64,000 bases of DNA, taken from Pseudomonas sp. MUP55 (lineage in GTDB: Bacteria; Pseudomonadota; Gammaproteobacteria; Pseudomonadales; Pseudomonadaceae). A program made the position numbers and the translations under genes. Shown one piece after another: positions 30,188 through 39,145 of the stretch (position 1 is the first letter of the stretch; every line of letters starts with the position of its first letter). The stretch is from contig NZ_CP138214.1 in assembly GCF_034043515.1 (NCBI RefSeq), positions 2,976,001 through 3,040,000 on the forward strand, given 5' to 3'. The notes beneath the pieces are model-generated. The model was not told the origin of the DNA, did not search any database, and saw nothing but the letters and a program-made list of their open reading frames with translations.

Positions 30188-30481
30188 ATGACCTTCAAAA
30201 CCCTTGTTTTACCTGATGTACCTACGCTGGCCGCAGCCCTGCGAGCCAAGCTGTGCCGTGCGCCCGCAGGCTTTTCGCAAGCCCGTGCGGGCTTTGCCTT
30301 ATCTTCCCTTCAAGTACGCCCGGCTCGCCCGCTGGCGCACTGGCGTGTCTGCCCTGAAAGCGGCCAGCTGGTGCAGCATTGGGATCATGCCGACCCTCAA
30401 GACCCGCAGAGACCCAAGGTTTCCAGCCTGGCGCAAGCTGGCGTGATGCTCGCCTTTTATATGAGCGTTCGCGCCGCCTGA
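30188..30481 (+). CDS. Protein of unknown function upstream of mgtA
   Basis: A 97-residue open frame (MTFKTLVLPDVPTLAAALRA) with ATG seven bases after GAGG. Pro/Arg/Ala-rich middle (QVRPARPLAHW). A hairpin with GCCCGCAGGCTT and AAGCCCGTGCGGGC arms falls inside the coding region and looks terminator-like. It could be a real small gene or a regulatory leader reading frame whose translation controls mgtA. Confidence 0.5.
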   Translation: MTFKTLVLPDVPTLAAALRAKLCRAPAGFSQARAGFALSSLQVRPARPLAHWRVCPESGQLVQHWDHADPQDPQRPKVSSLAQAGVMLAFYMSVRAA

Positions 30482-30527
30482 CCTGACTGGAAACAGCAAC
30501 TTTCTTATTGATGTTCTGGAGTTCCTT

Positions 30528-30566
30528 ATGAACCTATCCAGTCGTAGCTCGCTGCGCGAAAGTTAA
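30528..30566 (+). CDS. Candidate 12-residue leader peptide
   Basis: ATG at 30528, preceded by GGAG, encodes MNLSSRSSLRES and stops at TAA 30564-30566. The stop lies within the palindrome AGTTAATTAACT (30561-30572). Position in the mgtA leader recalls mgtL-type leader peptides, but it lacks their Pro/acidic stretch. Speculative. Confidence 0.25.
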   Translation: MNLSSRSSLRES

Positions 30567-30714
30567 TTAACTCACCGCCAGCGGGCACTGTAAAAGTTAC
30601 ACAGACTTCTATTTAAACCGATCGCGAAGTTCGCGGCTCGGCATGCTTTCGCTCGCCTGTCTTCAGGTAAGTATCGGGTATGTTTTGTCGAGAGTTGGCG
30701 ACAGGAGTACAGAC

Positions 30715-33429
30715 ATGAGCGCCGTAAAAAACACGCCACTGCACAACAAAAAAACCACCGACGACGGCACCAGGCTGTCGATGCGCGCCGCCCGCGAAGC
30801 CCAGAATGGCCTGTCGGCCACCTTGGCCAACGTACGCGCCACCCGGGACGGCCTGACCGAACTGGACGCCTCGGCGCGCCTGCAACGGGAAGGCTACAAC
30901 GAGGTGGCACATGACAAGCCGCCTCACGCCATCGTGCAGTTCCTGCAGGCACTGAACAATCCCTTCATCTATGTCTTGCTGACCCTGGGCGTAATCAGCT
31001 TTATCACCGACTGCTGGCTGCCCATGCAGGACGGCGAAGAGGCCGACCCCACCAAGGTCATCATTATCATGACCATGGTACTGCTGAGCAGCCTGCTGCG
31101 TTTCTGGCAGGAACACCGCTCGGCCAAGTCCGCCGAGGCGCTTAAAGCCATGGTGCGCACCACCGCCACCGTGCTGCGCCGCGAGCAGGTTGGCGCCGGG
31201 CCGGCCCTGCGCGAAGTGCCGATGCGCGACCTGGTAGCCGGTGACATCGTGCAGCTGTCGGCTGGCGACATGATCCCCGCCGACATCCGCCTGATCGAAT
31301 CGCGCGATCTGTTTATCAGCCAGGCGGTGCTGACCGGCGAAGCCCTGCCGGTGGAGAAATACGACACCTTGGGCGATGTCACGCAAAAGTCCGCATCGCC
31401 CCTGCCTGCCGGCCAGGGCAACCTGCTGGACCTGCCCAACATCTGCTTTATGGGCACCAACGTGGTCAGCGGCCGGGCGACCGCCGTGGTGGTTGCCACC
31501 GGGCCGCGCACGTATTTCGGCTCGCTGGCCAAGGCGATTGTCGGCTCACGGGTGCAAACCGCGTTCGATCGCGGCGTGAACAGCGTCAGCTGGCTGCTGA
31601 TCCGCTTCATGCTGGTGATGGTGCCGATCGTGTTCTTCCTCAATGGCTTCTCCAAAGGAGACTGGGGCGATGCCTTCCTGTTCGCCCTTGCGGTCGCCGT
31701 TGGCCTGACCCCGGAAATGCTGCCGATGATCGTCAGCGCCAACCTGGCCAAGGGCGCCACGGCCATGGCCAAGCGCAAAGTGGTGGTCAAGCGCCTCAAT
31801 GCGATCCAGAACTTCGGCTCCATGGACGTGCTGTGCACCGACAAGACCGGCACTCTGACCCAGGACAAGATTATCCTCGAACACCACGTCAACGCCTGCG
31901 GTCAGCGTGATGATGCGGTGCTGTCCCTGGCCTGGCTCAACAGCTTTCACCAGAGCGGCATGAAAAACCTGATGGACCAGGCCGTGGTGCAGTTCGCCGA
32001 ACGCAACCCCAAGTTCCAGGTGCCGTTTGCCTACAGCAAGGTCGATGAGTTGCCGTTCGATTTCGTGCGTCGGCGCCTGTCGATCATGGTCAAGGACGCT
32101 GCCGGCGATCATTTGCTGGTGTGCAAGGGCGCCGTGGAAGAGATGCTGGGCATTTGCACCCACACCATGGAAGACGGCGCCGCCGTGCCTCTGGATGAGC
32201 GCCGCCGCGAGCAGTTGCTGGCGATCGCCAATGACTACAACGAGGACGGTTTCCGCGTACTGGTAGTAGCCACCCGCACCATTCCGAAAGCGCTGGCACG
32301 TGAGCAGTACACCACCGCCGACGAACGTAACCTGGTGATCCATGGCTTCCTGACCTTCCTCGATCCACCAAAGGAAAGCGCCGGCCCGGCGATTGCCGCA
32401 CTGCAGCAAATCGGCGTGGCAGTCAAAGTCTTGACCGGCGACAACGCGGTGGTCACCAGCAAGATCTGCCGCCAGGTGGGCCTCGAGCCAGGCCAACCGT
32501 TGCTGGGGGTGGAAATCGAAGCGATGGACGACGCCACCCTGCTGCGCCGGGTGGAGGAGCGCACGGTGTTCGCCAAGCTGACGCCGCTGCAGAAATCGCG
32601 GGTGCTCAAGGCGCTGCAAGCCAACGGCCACACGGTCGGTTTCCTCGGCGACGGGATCAACGATGCGCCTGCGCTGCGCGATGCCGACGTGGGTATTTCG
32701 GTGGACAGCGGCACGGACATCGCCAAGGAGTCGGCCGACATCATCCTGCTGGAAAAGAGCCTGATGGTGCTGGAAGAAGGCGTGCTCAAGGGCCGCGAAA
32801 CCTTCGGCAATATCATGAAGTACCTGAACATGACCGCCAGCTCCAACTTTGGCAACGTGTTCTCGGTGCTGGTGGCCAGTGCATTCATTCCGTTCATGCC
32901 AATGCTGGCCATTCACCTGTTGCTGCAAAACCTGATGTACGACATCTCCCAACTGGCGCTGCCGTGGGACAAGATGGACAAGGAATACCTGGCCAAACCG
33001 CGCAAGTGGGATGCGAAAAACATCGGTCGCTTCATGATCTGGATCGGGCCGACCTCGTCGATCTTCGACATCACCACCTTTGCCCTGATGTGGTACGTGT
33101 TCTCGGCCAACAGCGTGGAAATGCAGACCCTGTTCCAGTCCGGCTGGTTTATCGAGGGCCTGCTCTCGCAAACCCTGGTGGTGCATATGTTGCGCACCCG
33201 CAAGATCCCGTTCTTCCAGAGCACGGCCGCGTGGCCGGTGTTGATGATGACCTGCATCGTCATTGCCCTGGGCATCTACGTACCGTTCTCGCCGCTGGGC
33301 ACCCTGGTGGGCCTGCAGCCGCTGCCGCTGGCGTACTTCCCATGGTTGGTGGGCACGCTCCTGGCTTACTGCTGCGTCGCCCAACTGATGAAGACGATCT
33401 ACATCCGCCGCTTCAAGCAGTGGTACTGA
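30715..33429 (+). CDS. mgtA: Magnesium-importing P-type ATPase
   Basis: A 904-residue P3B-type ATPase importing Mg2+ through the inner membrane. Features: actuator loop TGEALPVEK, ion-channel helix segment VGLTPEMLPMIVSANLA, phosphorylation Asp in CTDKTGTLT (about residue 375), KGAVEEMLGIC in the nucleotide domain and GDGINDAPALRDADVGI in the hinge. About ten helices. The ATG at 30715 follows ACAGGAGTACAGAC; upstream in-frame codons are ignored. Usually induced by low Mg2+, consistent with the long leader. Confidence 0.95.
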   Translation: MSAVKNTPLHNKKTTDDGTRLSMRAAREAQNGLSATLANVRATRDGLTELDASARLQREGYNEVAHDKPPHAIVQFLQALNNPFIYVLLTLGVISFITDCWLPMQDGEEADPTKVIIIMTMVLLSSLLRFWQEHRSAKSAEALKAMVRTTATVLRREQVGAGPALREVPMRDLVAGDIVQLSAGDMIPADIRLIESRDLFISQAVLTGEALPVEKYDTLGDVTQKSASPLPAGQGNLLDLPNICFMGTNVVSGRATAVVVATGPRTYFGSLAKAIVGSRVQTAFDRGVNSVSWLLIRFMLVMVPIVFFLNGFSKGDWGDAFLFALAVAVGLTPEMLPMIVSANLAKGATAMAKRKVVVKRLNAIQNFGSMDVLCTDKTGTLTQDKIILEHHVNACGQRDDAVLSLAWLNSFHQSGMKNLMDQAVVQFAERNPKFQVPFAYSKVDELPFDFVRRRLSIMVKDAAGDHLLVCKGAVEEMLGICTHTMEDGAAVPLDERRREQLLAIANDYNEDGFRVLVVATRTIPKALAREQYTTADERNLVIHGFLTFLDPPKESAGPAIAALQQIGVAVKVLTGDNAVVTSKICRQVGLEPGQPLLGVEIEAMDDATLLRRVEERTVFAKLTPLQKSRVLKALQANGHTVGFLGDGINDAPALRDADVGISVDSGTDIAKESADIILLEKSLMVLEEGVLKGRETFGNIMKYLNMTASSNFGNVFSVLVASAFIPFMPMLAIHLLLQNLMYDISQLALPWDKMDKEYLAKPRKWDAKNIGRFMIWIGPTSSIFDITTFALMWYVFSANSVEMQTLFQSGWFIEGLLSQTLVVHMLRTRKIPFFQSTAAWPVLMMTCIVIALGIYVPFSPLGTLVGLQPLPLAYFPWLVGTLLAYCCVAQLMKTIYIRRFKQWY

Positions 33430-33489
33430 TCTCCCCGTTCAAACGGTGGGGGCCGCCCGGCCTTCACCGCGCAACACAAGGATTTACTC

Positions 33490-33837
33490 ATGCGCGTGCT
33501 GATCTGTGCAGGTCGTCATTACGCCGACACAAAAAAGTCCCGCCAAGTGCTGGACGCTTACCACCGCCTGCGCCCTGTGCAGGTGCTGATCCATGGCGGC
33601 AACCAGTTCCTGGGCAGCGACATCGAGGAATGGGCCCGCGAAATCGGGATCGACGTGGTGCGGTATCCGCCGAACTGGCAACGCCACGGCAAGCAGGCGG
33701 AGCGCCAGCGCAACCATTTCATGCTGGCCGACAGCCGCCCCGACGTGATCATCGCCCTGCCGGGCGGTGACGACACCTCGGAACTGGTCTGTCAGGCCAA
33801 AGCCACCGGCATTTCGGTGCTGACCGTAGAAAGCTGA
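33490..33837 (+). CDS. DUF2493/SLOG family protein
   Basis: A 115-residue Rossmann-like protein. MRVLICAGRHYADTKKS and LIHGGNQFLGSDIEEWARE match the DUF2493 (YspA-like) branch of the SLOG superfamily of nucleotide-binding proteins, as do RNHFMLADSRPDVIIALPGG (with the conserved RN) and GISVLTVES. Ligand unknown. It follows mgtA by 60 bases and may be co-transcribed. Confidence 0.85.
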   Translation: MRVLICAGRHYADTKKSRQVLDAYHRLRPVQVLIHGGNQFLGSDIEEWAREIGIDVVRYPPNWQRHGKQAERQRNHFMLADSRPDVIIALPGGDDTSELVCQAKATGISVLTVES

Positions 33838-33855
33838 ATTCAAGCGAGGTGCATC

Positions 33856-34677
33856 ATGCACAAGCAACGCAACCCAAAGCAGGCGAACGGGTTCGCCAAC
33901 TATCGCGCGCGTCATTCGCGCAACGCGCGCCCTACCCTGCTGCTACTGCCGCCGGCCAAGCGCCGAGCCTTACGCCGTAACCTGATGTTTATCGGGGTGA
34001 GCCTGGGCGTTGTCCTGGCGCTCGCGTTCTTCGCCAAAGCTCACGCAGCGGGGGGCGCTTATGTAGTCGACGATGGTGCTATCAACGCTCCTGGAGAATG
34101 TAACGTCGACGCCTGGTATACCGCCAATCGGCACGATGGCGGTACACATAACGAGGTGCTTTCACCGGCCTGTACGTTTGACGGCTTGCCATCCGTGCAG
34201 TGGGGAACAGCGTTGTCGCGCGCAACTGCCGAAGGAAAAGGCGAGACTCAGGTCAGCCCGCAATTGAAGCTGCAGGTGCTGTCACGGCAAGACCTGGGGC
34301 TTGAACTGGCAATTGCCGCCGGGGCGCACTTTGCCCTGGAGAGGCAGCATGCGTTCGATGGCGCTGATTTCAACATGCCGCTGACGTGGCAAGCCCTGGA
34401 CGCTTTACGTGTGAACCTGAATGCGGGCTGGAGTCATGCCTACAACGACGGCGACCAGAAGCACCTTCTGACGTGGGGCGCGGGGGTTGAGTATCAGCTT
34501 GCAGGGGTACTTACGCTGATCGCCGAGCGCTATGGCCAGGAAGGCGGCGATCAGGCATGGCAGGCTGGGCCGCGGTTCCATGTGGGCAAGCTTGTCGACG
34601 TGGACCTTGTGGTCGGGCGCAGCCTGATCGGTGAACGTGACCAGTGGCTGACCACAGGTGCGACGCTGAGGTTCTAG
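33856..34677 (+). CDS. Predicted outer-membrane or periplasmic beta-rich protein
   Basis: A 273-residue protein with an unusually long, Arg-rich n-region (about 43 residues) before the hydrophobic segment LMFIGVSLGVVLALAFFAKA, with a likely cleavage site at AHA-AG. The mature part alternates polar and hydrophobic residues and ends in Phe (TTGATLRF), suggesting a small beta-barrel. No family recognised. It overlaps the DUF533 gene at its 3' end by four bases, convergently. Confidence 0.65.
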   Translation: MHKQRNPKQANGFANYRARHSRNARPTLLLLPPAKRRALRRNLMFIGVSLGVVLALAFFAKAHAAGGAYVVDDGAINAPGECNVDAWYTANRHDGGTHNEVLSPACTFDGLPSVQWGTALSRATAEGKGETQVSPQLKLQVLSRQDLGLELAIAAGAHFALERQHAFDGADFNMPLTWQALDALRVNLNAGWSHAYNDGDQKHLLTWGAGVEYQLAGVLTLIAERYGQEGGDQAWQAGPRFHVGKLVDVDLVVGRSLIGERDQWLTTGATLRF

Positions 34678-35363
34678 GCCTTGGTCTGCTGCTCCAGGTG
34701 CAGTTGCAACTGCGGATCGATCTGCAGCTGGGCGGCTAGGTCGTCGAGGTAATTGCGCTCCGCATCCTGCTGATCATCCACCAGCATGACACTGGCCAGA
34801 TACACCTCGGCCGCCACCGCCGGGTCGCCGGCAAACTCGGCGAAATCCGCAGCATCCAGTGGCTTGGCGACCTCAGCGTCAAGCCACTGCTGCAATTGCG
34901 GGTCGTCAGTGTGCTTGCCCAGTTCATTGGAAATCAGCTGCTGCTCTTTCTCATCGATCCGGCCGTCGGCCTTGGCGGCAGCGATCAGTGCACGCAGCAC
35001 CGCATGGCTGTGGGCTTCGATTTGCGTGCCTGAAAGCTGGTCGGCCGTCTGGAAGGCTGGCTGGGGCTGACTCGCCTGCTGGCTCTGCCAGGCCTGGTAC
35101 GCCTTGAAAGCCATCATCCCGAGGGACGCCAACGCGGCGTAGTTCATACCGCCTGCGCGCCCTTGCGCCGGGCGCGTCGCCGCGCCACCGCCCAACATGC
35201 CGCCGAGCCCACCCAATAACCCCCCCAGACCGCCGCCAGCAGCCGTACCGCCACTGGTACCTTTGAGCAGCCCGCCCAGCAGACCGCCCAGGCCGCCGCC
35301 CGAAGAAGCGCCGCCCTGGCCTGCGCCGCGCAACAGTTGTTCCAGTAGATCGCTGGTATTCAT
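34674..35363 (-). CDS. DUF533 (YebE/TerB-like) protein
   Basis: A 229-residue protein. The N-terminal ~70 residues are a Gly-rich low-complexity region (repeats of GGLGGLLGG), followed by a short hydrophobic stretch (NYAALASLGMMAFKAYQAW) and a C-terminal helical TerB-like domain (AVLRALIAAAKADGRIDEKE). The family is of unknown function and probably membrane associated. Confidence 0.85.
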   Translation of the reverse strand: MNTSDLLEQLLRGAGQGGASSGGGLGGLLGGLLKGTSGGTAAGGGLGGLLGGLGGMLGGGAATRPAQGRAGGMNYAALASLGMMAFKAYQAWQSQQASQPQPAFQTADQLSGTQIEAHSHAVLRALIAAAKADGRIDEKEQQLISNELGKHTDDPQLQQWLDAEVAKPLDAADFAEFAGDPAVAAEVYLASVMLVDDQQDAERNYLDDLAAQLQIDPQLQLHLEQQTKA

Positions 35364-35486
35364 GGGTGTCGCCCTCCTGGGCGCATAGTGGCGTTAATCA
35401 ACCTTAGTCCGCCCTTGATGGAACACCATGACCGCCGGGCGGGCAAGCTTTATGATGGCCCCACCCTGCCACTTAAGGACATACCG

Positions 35487-36014
35487 GTGAACCGCATCGA
35501 GCACATTGCGTTGATGGCCAACTACAACCAGTGGATGAATCGCAAGGTCTACGAAGCCGCTGGCACGCTGACCGACGGGGCGCTGGCCGCTGACCGACAG
35601 GCGTTTTTCGGCTCGATCCTCGGCACCCTGAATCACCTGATGCTGGGCGACACAGTCTGGCTCAAGCGCTTTGCCGAGCATCCGACCGCTTTTCCCGCGC
35701 TGCTACCCCTGAGCGCCATCGCCACACCCACCGACCTGAGGCAGTTGGCGTTCGCCGACATCCGTGAACTCTCGGCCCATCGCACCTGGCTGGATCAACT
35801 GATCCTCAATTGGACCCACGACCTGCAGGAAACCGATCTGGACCAGCCCTTGCGCTACCACAACATGCGCGGCGCAGCTCAAGAGAAACCGTTCTTCGCC
35901 CTGCTGCTGCATTTTTTCAATCACCAGACCCACCATCGCGGCCAGGTGACCACGCTGTTGAGTCAGACAGGCGTGGACGTGGGCGATACCGACTTGCTCG
36001 CGTTGATTGACTGA
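35487..36014 (+). CDS. DinB family protein (YfiT/DinB metal-binding fold)
   Basis: A 175-residue four-helix-bundle protein. The three metal-ligand His of the fold are likely those in GTLNHLMLGD, HFFNHQTHHRGQVTTLL. GTG start at 35487, six bases after AAGGAC; the upstream in-frame ATG lacks a site. Members are putative thiol-dependent or unknown enzymes, not true damage-inducible polymerases. Confidence 0.85.
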   Translation: MNRIEHIALMANYNQWMNRKVYEAAGTLTDGALAADRQAFFGSILGTLNHLMLGDTVWLKRFAEHPTAFPALLPLSAIATPTDLRQLAFADIRELSAHRTWLDQLILNWTHDLQETDLDQPLRYHNMRGAAQEKPFFALLLHFFNHQTHHRGQVTTLLSQTGVDVGDTDLLALID

Positions 36015-36086
36015 ACGCGGCATCCGTTTGCAACTGCCGCAAAAAAGTGTGGGAGGACGCTTGCGCCCTCCCACGTTCACTTTTAC

Positions 36087-36278
36087 TCAATCGTCATTGG
36101 ACACCGGCCTGGCGCGTACCTTATGCGTCGGCAGCGTAGCGGCATAGGCCAGTGCCTGCTCGCGGGAACTGAACGACGCCAACCGGTCCTTATGGGTGCA
36201 CACCCGCCACGGACCGTAATTGACCTGCACGACTTCGTACCCATTCAGGTGCAGTTTTTTCAGCAGTGGAGCGCTCAT
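36087..36278 (-). CDS. Small protein of unknown function
   Basis: A 63-residue protein (MSAPLLKKLHLNGYEVVQVN, then DRLASFSSREQALAYAATLP). ATG at 36278 follows GGAGGTGACT, a strong ribosome site that decides against the GTG six bases upstream. No family recognised. Confidence 0.7.
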   Translation of the reverse strand: MSAPLLKKLHLNGYEVVQVNYGPWRVCTHKDRLASFSSREQALAYAATLPTHKVRARPVSNDD

Positions 36279-36370
36279 AGTCACCTCCGTTTCCTGAGAT
36301 TTCCAAGCGTTACACGCCCCACCTTACACCCGCTGTCAGCGCAGTGACGACCGTGCGTCGCAGCGATTCA

Positions 36371-36847
36371 TCACTTCACCTTGCTGCTCAACGTGTCCAC
36401 ATTGCGCTTCAAATCATCCAGGCTGCGCTTGAGCCCCTCGATCTCGCTTTTCTGACGATCGATGGTGCTTTTCTGCTCGTCCAACGCACGCTTGAGGCTG
36501 GCAACCTGGCTGTCATTGCTGCTGGTGCTGGAGCCATCCTTGCGTTTGAATTCCTCGAAAGCGCGGTCTTGGCCCTCTACTTTGCTCTTGAGGCTCTGCA
36601 ATTCGCTGAGGCCAACCTTCTGGGCCTCCTGCAACGCCTCGATATCCCTGACTTTAATACTCGACGGTCTCAACACATATCTATCGTCCCCATCCGTCGA
36701 GGCACCGGTCAACACGTCCCCCGTCGACGCCTCGAACTGCCCCCACTTCACCGCAACCCCCGCCTGCGCCGGAGCGATTATCGCAGCGCCCAACAGCCCC
36801 ACCATGCCTGCAGCGATCATCCAAGACTGCATACGGACCTTGCGCAT
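36371..36847 (-). CDS. Exported coiled-coil protein
   Basis: A 158-residue protein with a signal peptide (MIAAGMVGLLGAAIIAPAQA). Its C-terminal ~90 residues form a regular heptad coiled coil (ASLKRALDEQKSTIDRQKSE, GLKRSLDDLKRNVDTLSSK). Start at ATG 36847, seven bases after AAGGAG. Probably periplasmic; function unknown. Confidence 0.75.
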   Translation of the reverse strand: MRKVRMQSWMIAAGMVGLLGAAIIAPAQAGVAVKWGQFEASTGDVLTGASTDGDDRYVLRPSSIKVRDIEALQEAQKVGLSELQSLKSKVEGQDRAFEEFKRKDGSSTSSNDSQVASLKRALDEQKSTIDRQKSEIEGLKRSLDDLKRNVDTLSSKVK

Positions 36848-37071
36848 CAACTGACTCCTTAGCGAACTGCCGGGATGGCATATCGCTATGACTGTCATTT
36901 GGAGGACTTGTTCCGGGGCTGGGCCTCTATCGTTTGAACACACGAGAAGGCCGCGTAGACCACTGATCTGACAGGTTTTTTCAGATGAATCTTTGTGCAG
37001 GAAAGCGTGCGTCGAGGTTGCACCGAAGCGCCTTGATCTATATATTCGCACCCCTGCTGCACCGCGCTACC

Positions 37072-37158
37072 GCCCGAATGGCGAAACTGGTAGACGCATG
37101 GGACTTAAAATCCCCCGCTCGTAAGGGCGTCCCGGTTCGATTCCGGGTTCGGGCACCA
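37072..37158 (+). tRNA. tRNA-Leu (anticodon TAA)
   Basis: An 87-base tRNA gene with encoded CCA. The acceptor stem pairs GCCCGAA with TTCGGGC; the anticodon loop CTTAAAA reads TAA. It has the long variable arm of a class II tRNA (CCCGCTCGTAAGGGCG) and T-loop GGTTCGATTCC. Prophage genes begin directly after it, so its 3' end is the likely attachment site. Confidence 0.95.
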
Positions 37159-37166
37159 TAGATATC

Positions 37167-37206
37167 AAGGGCTTGCCGGGGAAACCTGGGCAGGCCCTTA
37201 TCTTTT
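37167..37206 (+). terminator. Terminator after tRNA-Leu
   Basis: Stem AAGGGCTTGCC/GGCAGGCCCTT (one-base bulge) followed by ATCTTTTCT. Confidence 0.65.
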
Positions 37207-37239
37207 CTGTTCCGCAATTTCACAAACTGTTCCGCAATT
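37207..37239 (+). repeat. Two direct repeats near the attachment site
   Basis: CTGTTCCGCAATT occurs at 37207-37219 and again at 37227-37239, a 20-base period, about 50 bases inside the prophage edge. They could be integrase arm-type binding sites; this is an inference from position. Confidence 0.5.
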
Positions 37240-37363
37240 CCCCCTCTCCGGCGTCCTGCTGACCGAATTACCACTACCAAAAATCAAGCGAACTACGCGC
37301 GCATCCTAAGGCTCTATCAGGAGAAGCCTGGGCATTTCCAGGCCAAACCGCATGGAGCTGAAT

Positions 37364-37540
37364 ATGTCTGACGATCTGAACAACCGCGGCCCTCAAGACC
37401 GTGCTCGAGTGAACACTTCAGAAGCCTGGGAAGTGAAGCATTGGACGAAGGAATTCGGCGTAACTGAACAGCAGCTCAAAGACGCGGTGAAAGCTGTCGG
37501 CCCCATGGTCGACGACGTTCGTAAAAAACTCGGTAAGTGA
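37364..37540 (+). CDS. DUF3606 protein
   Basis: A 58-residue protein: MSDDLNNRGPQDRARVNTSE, WEVKHWTKEFGVTEQQLKDA, ending VRKKLGK, the DUF3606 pattern. Common as a cargo gene at prophage ends. Start at ATG 37364, six bases after GGAG. Confidence 0.8.
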   Translation: MSDDLNNRGPQDRARVNTSEAWEVKHWTKEFGVTEQQLKDAVKAVGPMVDDVRKKLGK

Positions 37541-37657
37541 AACGTGGTATCGCCCTGCGCTGCTGCAGGGCGATTAACCCAACCCCTTCCTGGCGTTCTG
37601 CCGACCTCAAAAAATCCATTTAAGCTGCTACGCTATTCACTCCACGGAGGAAAAGCG

Positions 37658-37867
37658 ATGCCGAACACAGATTTACTCCCTTCCCTGCTTTCCAAACTCT
37701 ACGAGAACCAACTCGCCCTCGAAGCCGCCATTTTAGAACTGTCGAATTGGGTGGGTCAGCACGGTTCTGCCGAGGTGGCTGATAACGTCCGCGGCGCGCT
37801 TTTCACCATCGGCCACAACGAAGAATTCATAAAAATGACCCTGGCAGTTTTGCAGACTCCAGAATGA
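37658..37867 (+). CDS. Small protein of unknown function
   Basis: A 69-residue helical protein (MPNTDLLPSLLSKLYENQLA, then NWVGQHGSAEVADNVRGAL). ATG at 37658 follows ACGGAGG. Ends three bases before the converging umuC stop. Confidence 0.65.
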   Translation: MPNTDLLPSLLSKLYENQLALEAAILELSNWVGQHGSAEVADNVRGALFTIGHNEEFIKMTLAVLQTPE

Positions 37868-37870
37868 GCT

Positions 37871-39145
37871 CTACTTGCAGGCAACGGTCCATAACTGGTC
37901 CAGCTTGGTGGTATAGCTTTGACTCATCATCTCCCGGCGCATACCCCAGTCAGGATTGGTGGGCACGCTGGCAGATCGAAGCGTACCCCTTCCCCACCGG
38001 TCATTGATCTGGTCCAGCACCGTCATAACCCGGGTTGACTCGGCCGGCTGTGAAACTGCGAAAAGATCGTCGGTGTATTCGCCTGGCTGGCACAGGTTGA
38101 GCAGCATCACTTCGGCTTTGCTGTAATTGAACCCGGGCCGGAAGATCCTATCGAGCGCATCAACCGCCGCCTTGGTGAGCAAGCGCACGTCGTCGGTGGG
38201 ATACGGCATATCGACCACAACGCCGTTGGCATACTTCGCCTCCTCCGGGTTGAACATCCCGGTGCGGATGCAAACGCGGACCTTCTTGCACAGCGAGTTT
38301 TGCGCACGGAGCTTTTCGGAGGCCCGCATCATGTAGGTGGCCACCGCTTCCTTGATCGGGGGCAACTCGGTTAGGCGCTTGCCGAACATTCGGCTGCAGC
38401 ATATTTCCTGTTTCGGCGGATCGGGCTCGTCCAGCTCCAGGCACGACGTGCCGGCCAGCTCCCGCGCTGTCTTCTCGATCACTACGCTGAATTTCTTGCG
38501 CAGCGTCCAGGGATCGGCCTTGGCCAGGTCCATCGCAGACTTGATGCCCATGGCGTCGAGGTGAAGTTTCATCTTCCGGCCCACGCCCCACACTTCTGCG
38601 ACGTCGGTATTGCGCAACACCCAATCGCGCTTGACCGGATCGGTGATGTTCACCACACCGCCGGTCTGAGCCTGGAGGCGCTTTGCGGTGTGATTTGCCA
38701 GCTTGGCAAGGGTCTTGGTGCTTGCTATTCCAACCCCGACGGGGATGCCAGTACAGCGAAGTACTTGAGCCCTGATCTGGCGCCCAAGGGCATCCAGCCC
38801 GGGTATTCCCGTGAGGTCGGCGAAGGCTTCATCAATGCTGTAAATCTCGACGGCAGGCACCATGGATTCAATCAGCGTCATCACCCGCTCGCTCATGTCG
38901 CCGTAAAGCGCGTAGTTCGACGAGAACGGGACGATTTCGTGCTGCTTGAGCTTGTGCTTGATCTGGAAATACGGCTCGCCCATTTTGATAAATGGCTTGG
39001 CGTCATAACTCCTGGCGATCACGCAGCCATCGTTGTTGCTCAGCACGACGATTGGGGTTTTGGCCAGGTCGGGACGAAACACCCGCTCACAGCTCGCGTA
39101 AAAGCTGTTGCAGTCGATCAGCGCGAAGACAGGCGTATTAGACAT
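37871..39145 (-). CDS. umuC: DNA polymerase V catalytic subunit UmuC-like
   Basis: A 424-residue Y-family translesion polymerase. Catalytic motifs ALIDCNSFYASCERVF and EIYSIDEAFADLTG carry the metal-binding Asp and Glu; helix-hairpin-helix EVWGVGRKMKLHLDAMG follows, then the little-finger domain. Full length. Its start overlaps the umuD stop by eight bases (39138-39145). Prophage-borne, like rulAB. Confidence 0.93.
   Translation of the reverse strand: MSNTPVFALIDCNSFYASCERVFRPDLAKTPIVVLSNNDGCVIARSYDAKPFIKMGEPYFQIKHKLKQHEIVPFSSNYALYGDMSERVMTLIESMVPAVEIYSIDEAFADLTGIPGLDALGRQIRAQVLRCTGIPVGVGIASTKTLAKLANHTAKRLQAQTGGVVNITDPVKRDWVLRNTDVAEVWGVGRKMKLHLDAMGIKSAMDLAKADPWTLRKKFSVVIEKTARELAGTSCLELDEPDPPKQEICCSRMFGKRLTELPPIKEAVATYMMRASEKLRAQNSLCKKVRVCIRTGMFNPEEAKYANGVVVDMPYPTDDVRLLTKAAVDALDRIFRPGFNYSKAEVMLLNLCQPGEYTDDLFAVSQPAESTRVMTVLDQINDRWGRGTLRSASVPTNPDWGMRREMMSQSYTTKLDQLWTVACK

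Noticed and set aside
30643..30714. N-terminal extension of mgtA
   Set aside because: The upstream start lacks a ribosome site, whereas the ATG at 30715 is well placed and gives the family N-terminus.
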